Shown: positions 58,108 to 64,000 of the stretch, in pieces
Layout: the number at the start of each line of letters is the position of its first letter
How positions within the stretch are numbered: the stretch's first letter is position 1
Assembly (NCBI RefSeq): GCF_036417845.1
Contig: NC_089980.1
Span: 50,218,501 to 50,282,500 of the forward strand
Reading direction: 5' to 3'
Origin: Apteryx mantelli
Taxonomy: Eukaryota; Chordata; Aves; Apterygiformes; Apterygidae
Length of the DNA: 64,000 bases
Notes under the pieces: model-generated
Told to the model about the DNA's origin: nothing
Seen by the model: only the letters and a program-made list of their open reading frames with translations
The model's database searches: none
Made by a program: the position numbers and the translations under genes

Positions 58108-60752
58108 GTAAAGTGAATAATTCCAGCTATGCTTATTTCTGAAGGCAACAGCCCTTCACCACCATCCAGTGGATCCCTGAGCCCTTGCGGAGTTCAGCTG
58201 AAATTATGGATACTCCACATTTGCACAGGGATCTGCACTGGGAAGTCTTATTGCACAATTAAGTCTTTAAAAAGAGGGTAAAAAGCCAAATCCTAAATCA
58301 TCTTACAGTAAGTATACTAATTGGAGATGTCCTAAATCATGAGGCAGTTGAAATCAGGGAGAAAGAAAAAACCCAAACCTGACCTACATTTTATATATTT
58401 CACTTTTTTCTGTGTGTTACTTTAAAAAGCTGAATTGCTTTTGAGAATCAAAGCTCTGAAGTTCAAATTATGCCTTTAGCAACTCTTCTGATAGCATACG
58501 TTCTGTGAATATTGATGAGGTCTGAGGAAATCATTAATGCCAAGGTATGCATCGTATAGTTATTCTTCTTAAATTGATCATGTACGATGGAGTCAAGCTT
58601 GAGTCATGAATCTGAAATAGACCAAGAAGCTCAATTTTTATACTAAATTGGCAGAATATTTTATTTGTAAGAATACTGCTGAAGTTCCAGTTGATTATAC
58701 ATGTTCATTTACTGCAGACAATGACATTTCAAATAAAATGAAATCAAATGTTAACTGTGAAATGTGTACTTTCTTTTGGATTCCACTTAGCAGAATAAAG
58801 AAAAATGTTTTGGTTTGCAGATGAAAATCCTAGTGACATTCAAACTTTAAAAATGAAAACTTCTGAAGAAATTTAAGTGCCTGTTATTTTCTGTTTTTAA
58901 TTTTGGCAGGTTAACTCTGCAATTCTCAGTTTCTTGATTTCCCCCCCCCCCCCAAGAGTACCATATCTATCTCTTAAGCTAACTGGGATTGGAAGAAATA
59001 TGTTTTGTTGTACTGATCAAAAGTCTGCTTTTTAAGGCTAGCTCTTTCAAATTAATGTAAAAAATAATATTTTGAAAACACATGCTAGCACCAATGTGCT
59101 AACATTCAGACAGTAGTGTAATACTTCTTCTAGAGAATATCACAGAGCTTTCTTTGGTCTTCATGATATTGTATCATATTCATGAAATTTTTTTAAATAC
59201 TATCCATGCCACTTTGATAAATAGGAAGGACTCTGTTTACAAGGCTTTAGCCTTCTACTTGTAGTAGAAACTCATGAAAGTATGATAAATATTCAGCTGA
59301 GAGAGGTGTAAGTTATATGTTGCATTTGGCCATGACAAATTATCTGCATTTTGTAATCTTCTGTTATCTGTTTGTATTCTCTCTCTTATGTTGTACTATT
59401 TCAAGTCATAAAGGTGCAGTATGTATCTAGCTGCTTTGAAAGTTAGATTTAAAAAAAATGTGGATAATATTTTGGGTTTTTGTCCTCCACTTTTTCCTAC
59501 TATATCCTGTAGTGAAGTCGCACTGCTAAAATAATGTTATATGGCTTTCACAATGGTGTTGCCATTTACTGTTATTATTTGGAAGTATATGAACCATTGC
59601 ATCATTTTCTTAGGCATTGTACAAATAGATAATAAAGGGAGATCTTTGTCCCAGACAGGAATGTAGTAAGAATTTTGGCTGCGTATGCAGTGTTGCTAGC
59701 CTGCTTAAGTAAGGCTTTCCAACATATGATTCCTATTGTGAATGAAGAGTGGCTGCCTATTCTATGTAAGTGCAAAAGCCATTAAAAAGCTATTCTCTGT
59801 AGAAGAAAAAAAATCACTTGTATGTTCTATATAAACATAAATCCTGATCCAAAAGAGTTTAAAGAAGGCAAAAGTGTTCCTTCCCTGGAGGAAGTGACCT
59901 AAAACTTAAAACATGTGAACTATTTCATTGTACATGAGATTGCTCAATGGTAAATGTGACTTACTGTGTATGAGTATTCAACCATCCATACATTTTAAGG
60001 CATCATTACTGACTATGTTTACGTATGTATATATGATTGATTAAATATATAACCAATATCCATAGATCTCGAAGTAGTAGTAGTAATGAATAAGTAATAA
60101 CCATTTTAGATCCTGATGGTAGTACATCAGATGCTGAGAGGACTGAATGGTAGAAAAATTCACTGTACTTCCTGGAAAGAGTAATAAACAATTAATTCCA
60201 ATTTTAAGTGGACATTTCTTATGATAAGCTGTTGTAATTGGTGGGGACCATCCAACAATATAAACTGTGGCCCTCAAAAGGTATTTTTAGCAACTGGAAA
60301 GGTTATATACGGGTTATATATTAGAGTGGCGGGGGATTTCGTTTGAACCTTGCCTAGAATGTTTCATTAGTCATTTGTAATCAACTGGCTGTGTAACAAA
60401 ATTAATATAATTGGGAAAAATGTTATTTCCAAACTTTAATACAAAAGGCAGTATCTTACCAGCTGTACGTCATTGATAAAGTATTCGTAGATTAGAATTT
60501 TGATGAGAAGGCAATTCAAATGCACTAATGTTACTAATCAGCTTATAAAAGGTTTCATTGTTTGACTGGTAGCTTTAGCTGTAGCTGTACAATGTTTGCA
60601 GAACCAGTTACCAAATGCTGTTGGATTCTAAACAGAAAATGAATTAGAAATTTCTTTTTTACTTTGCCAGTTTCTTTTGTATGTGTTCAGTGTTTGGGGT
60701 TTTTGTTTTGCTTTGATTTCATAGTTGTTTAAATCCTTTTGCTTTTTTGTAG
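58108..60752 (+). other. CEP170: CEP170 intron 8 (2.6 kb)
   Basis: GT-AG intron, phase 1. It contains C13 at 58941-58953 and otherwise plain AT-rich sequence. No gene or mobile element was recognised. Confidence 0.88.
58941..58953. repeat. C13 homopolymer
   Basis: Thirteen C preceded by CTTGATTT, the same flank as the C17 run at 8191, in CEP170 intron 8. Confidence 0.9.
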
Positions 60753-61399
60753 GGAATAAACACGATGATGGTACACAAAGTGATTCAGAAAATGCTGGTG
60801 CACACCGGCATTATAGTAAGCGGGCAGCACTTGAAGAGCACTTAAGGCACCATCATGCAGAGCTGAAAAAGTCACACCAGAAAGTTCATTCCACAGAAAA
60901 GCAACAAGAGCAAACTGGTGTGAATCAGACTGCTTTTATGATTGAGTTTTTTGATGAAGACCATCCTCGAAAGAGACGTTCGCACTCTTTTTCTCAGAAT
61001 GTAGGAGCTCTCTGCCCAGAAACTCCTTCTCCCACACCTCATGCACGGTCTGAACGAGTGAAGCCAACATCAGCAGAGAAAGCAGTTCCTTCATCTGTGC
61101 AGGCTAGCTCAGCACATCACAGAGCAGTACATGGTGTTCATTCAAAACTGTTGAAACAAAAATCAGAAGAGCAATCTGCTGCATTGCCTGTCCTACAAGC
61201 GGCATTGTTAAGGAGTTCGGGAAGCCTTGGCCATAGGCCTAATCAGAACCAGGAGATGGACAAAAAGTTGAAAAGTCAACGTATTTCTGCTGCTACTGAA
61301 AAGGACAATGAGGATGACCAGAGTGACAAAGGTACTTACACTATTGAGTTGGAAAACCCCAATTCTGAAGAAATGGAAGCCCGTAAAATGATTGACAAG
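60753..61399 (+). CDS. CEP170: CEP170 coding exon 9 (residues 370-585)
   Basis: 647 nt, the largest exon seen: two bases of Gly370 and 215 codons, acceptor CTTTTTTGTAG and donor GTGAGA, phase 0 at the end. It starts [17 protein letters not shown] and includes a His/Lys-rich stretch ([14 protein letters not shown]), [17 protein letters not shown] (about 429-445, with a basic KRR cluster), [20 protein letters not shown] and a final [14 protein letters not shown]...MIDK. As far as I recall, part of the middle (around residues 425-490) is absent or different in the human isoform I know best, so alternative splice forms in this exon are likely. No folded domain is visible. Confidence 0.93.
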
Positions 61400-62132
61400 G
61401 TGAGAAACCTAGAACATACAGTGTTACTAAAATTGGTATGTGGTGTGTGGGCAACAGTGCACCGTGTCAATTCTATTTATTAAAGCTGCTGCAATAATAC
61501 AAGTTTTCCAATCAGTCTTTAATTATGATATATGGAACATCCTAAAAACAGCAGCATGCATTTGACTAAAAATTATTCCTGCTGATACTGCTATTCTTTT
61601 AGCTTGGTAGTTTTAATGCATTTTCAAATGGTTAAGTACTATAAGAATATTAGGCAACAAAATTAAATTAACTAGTATTTTTATAAAAGTTATTAAATTT
61701 AAATTTATTACATTCCTGTGAAAATACTTACCTGTTCTTAACATCCTATTGTCTGCATAGTTTTCAGAATGCAAATTAGTTCTTTCACAATTAACATGTA
61801 GAAATAGATTGCAAATGTTTTCTGTACTTGCAATACCAGTATATTCCATAAAGTTCTTAGCTGCAATAACTTAAATTTCAGCATCCATTATAAAGTAAGA
61901 GTATAATTAAGAATATTTTCATTTTCCAAATATGCTTGATAGCAAATGTCATTTTCATAGTTTGAATATAGGTATACGCTTTATTAGCTTTAGGAGCCTT
62001 ACGATGACCTAGACTGCAGATAACTTTTTTTGAGATTCAACATGAAGTTAAAGGAAAAGCTACATTTAATCATTTTGCCTAACTGACTTTTGAGGAGGAT
62101 CTTTATATATGTATGTATATGTGTGTATATTT

Positions 62133-62166
<34 letters not shown>

Positions 62167-64000
62167 TTGTATGTGTGTATATATATGCATGCATCTATAT
62201 TTTATTTATTGTTGTGTTTTCCTAAATAATCCATTGTTGTAGAATGCTGGCATCCAATTCTAGGTATGTTTCTGGCCTACCTAAGAAAAAATTTATTATT
62301 TACTTGTTATAGAGTTATCTAAGAATTGTTTCTATGCGTCTCTAGCTTTTTCAGAGATGAACAAATATATTTAGCTATTGGTTTTGGCTAAATGTAGAAG
62401 AAGGGGGTTTTTTTGTTTTTTTTTTTTTTTTGGAAAGACAAACTAGCTTCATTTTTTGATTTTTCTTTTTTTGGGGGGGGGTGGGGGAATGCTGATACAG
62501 TAAGTGGGGAAATGGGAAATTTTATTAGATAGTTCCATTTTATAAAAGTTGTTTAAGGAACAATTGGTGGGATAAAAGTAAAAGGGATTGGCTTTCATAA
62601 AATCATGAATGTGACAGTTTCTCTTTTTATGGACCCTAAAAAGGAGACTTTTGGCTACTTTCATTCAGTATTAAGACAACTTCTGAGAACTAAAAACATT
62701 CTAAAATGTAGCAAGTGAAAATTAAAGATCCTTATTACATTGTATCAGAAAATATATAGGTCCTGGTTTTGCTAAGTATAGTTGTGCAACAGGGTTGATT
62801 TATTTGGAAACTATGGGAAAAAAAAGACTTGGAAATTGACAGTTTGTGTACTTTTATAAGAACCGTAATATTGTCTAATGTTTAATAAGCTTTCAAATTA
62901 TTTGTGTTCTTTAATATCTGTTCAAGATATCTGTAATCAGTTTTTTCTTGAAACATCTCTGCTGGTATGGGAGAGATTTAGGAACATGAAGAGAAGATTT
63001 GCGTTAAGCATGGTAGTAAAGTATGTCTTCATAAACTTAATGTTGTATAAAAAGCTTTTGCAAATCATAAAATATCCCTTACTGCAACATTAAGAGGTGT
63101 TACTACTAGAAATTAAAGATTTACTAGGAAGTAAAGGAGGAATGTTTATTCTTTGAGCTCTCCTATATTTTTTCATGTAGCATCTGTACTGAAGTATTAT
63201 GAACAGTATATTTGAACACAGTACAAAGATACTTAATTTTTGTAAGTCTTGCTGCATAATTCTTATTTGATTTGTTAATATGAAAGAAGTATAATACTAT
63301 TTTTGAAGTGCAGAAAAACAGTGAAGAAAATCAAAATCAAATGGAAGCCAAAATTTCTTGCTCCAGCTCAGCTCAGCTTTGCACCTCTCCCACTTTAATT
63401 TTCTAATGCTCTGGGTTTTTTCAGTTTGCCAAAGGTGGATAAATGAAGAATAAGACAAGGAGTGTTGTCAGCCTATTGACTCCTTAGAAAGGGCAAATTA
63501 AAGGGACTTAGATACTGAGCAGTTGTGATAAAATCCAGATTTAAGACTTCTGATAAATGGCAATCATCTGGGATTGTCTTTATGGTAGTTGTCAAATAAA
63601 GACTATCTCAGTATCTGCAGAAAATAAGACCTTTTAAGGAGTCTGTGCTGTTTTATTGGCAATTTATCTACAAGTTTCCCTCTCTGGATGCCTCTTGGAC
63701 TGAACCACTAAGGTCTCAAGTGCTGTGCTACTCTCTTGAGTATTGGTATACATTTAATGAATAATTCTAGCATAACCTCTCTTTGGCAAGTCAGCCTTTT
63801 TTTCTGGGCAGTTGTGATGCCTACTGAATTGATTTTCATTCAAGAGTGGCTGTTGAGTCAAAAGATTCCTTCAACATTTGCACAGATAACACAAACAATA
63901 TATCTGTAACGATTTACATTAGAATGATGCTAAAATCCATGCCTAGCTTACCTGAAGAATTTCCTACAGAATAAAACGTTTCTGTGTTCTAGGGCTTTCT
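61400..64000 (+). other. CEP170: CEP170 intron 9 (partial)
   Basis: Begins GTGAGA and continues past the right edge; no coding exon matching the next Cep170 segment was found. It contains a compound microsatellite at 62104-62192 and T/G runs at about 62406-62485. Nothing else was recognised. Confidence 0.85.
62104..62192. repeat. Compound microsatellite: TATG/TG, then (AG)n, then TG/TA
   Basis: A TA/TG-rich segment, then about thirteen AG units (62133-62158), then GTATGTGTGTATATATATGC. Probably polymorphic. Confidence 0.9.

Noticed and set aside
58108-58142. Read-through end of exon 8 (eleven extra residues and a stop) as a genuine short isoform
   Set aside because: Possible in principle, but the donor is good and the next exon joins in frame with conserved sequence. 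There is no poly(A) signal close behind to support it.

Overview
The window is vertebrate nuclear DNA and most likely from a bird. The evidence is two truncated CR1 LINE fragments of avian type (one ending in a repeated ATTCTGTG tail, one in inverse orientation), a lone retroviral LTR, low interspersed-repeat content, long AT-rich introns and one GC-rich CpG island. Nothing looks bacterial or plasmid-like, and almost all open reading frames outside the exons listed here look like chance frames in intron sequence.

Layout. Positions 1-3307 are the start of an intron of a minus-strand gene whose first coding exon (3308-3374) matches the N-terminus of SDCCAG8 (centrosomal colon cancer autoantigen protein, NPHP10/BBS16). 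Positions about 3060-5450 form a CpG island that acts as a shared, head-to-head promoter with ZNF143/Staf-type motifs, NRF1-like motifs, GC boxes and an E2F-like site. From about 4200 to the right edge the plus strand carries the 5' part of CEP170 (centrosomal protein 170). It has a non-coding first exon ending at 4334, a 26-kb first intron, and eight coding exons at 30657-30761, 36560-36649, 44209-44287, 45915-45973, 46083-46245, 48858-48992, 57631-58107 and 60753-61399. Together these encode 585 residues in one unbroken frame: the N-terminal FHA domain and the first part of the long disordered region. The gene continues beyond 64000.

The pairing makes biological sense. SDCCAG8 and CEP170 are both centrosome/basal-body proteins, are neighbours in the human genome at 1q43-q44, and here share one promoter region.

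The most notable signals are a minor-spliceosome (U12-type) AT-AC intron that splits the FHA domain (44288-45914), a triplet of ZNF143-type motifs between the two start sites, two very short upstream ORFs in the CEP170 leader, an unusual cluster of nested TGATCA palindromes (23720-23793), a sense-oriented solo LTR in intron 6 with its own TATA-like and AATAAA signals, repeated short acidic motifs in the disordered part of Cep170, and a possible frameshifted retrocopy on the minus strand near 40.2 kb. I did not find an undescribed multi-gene system.
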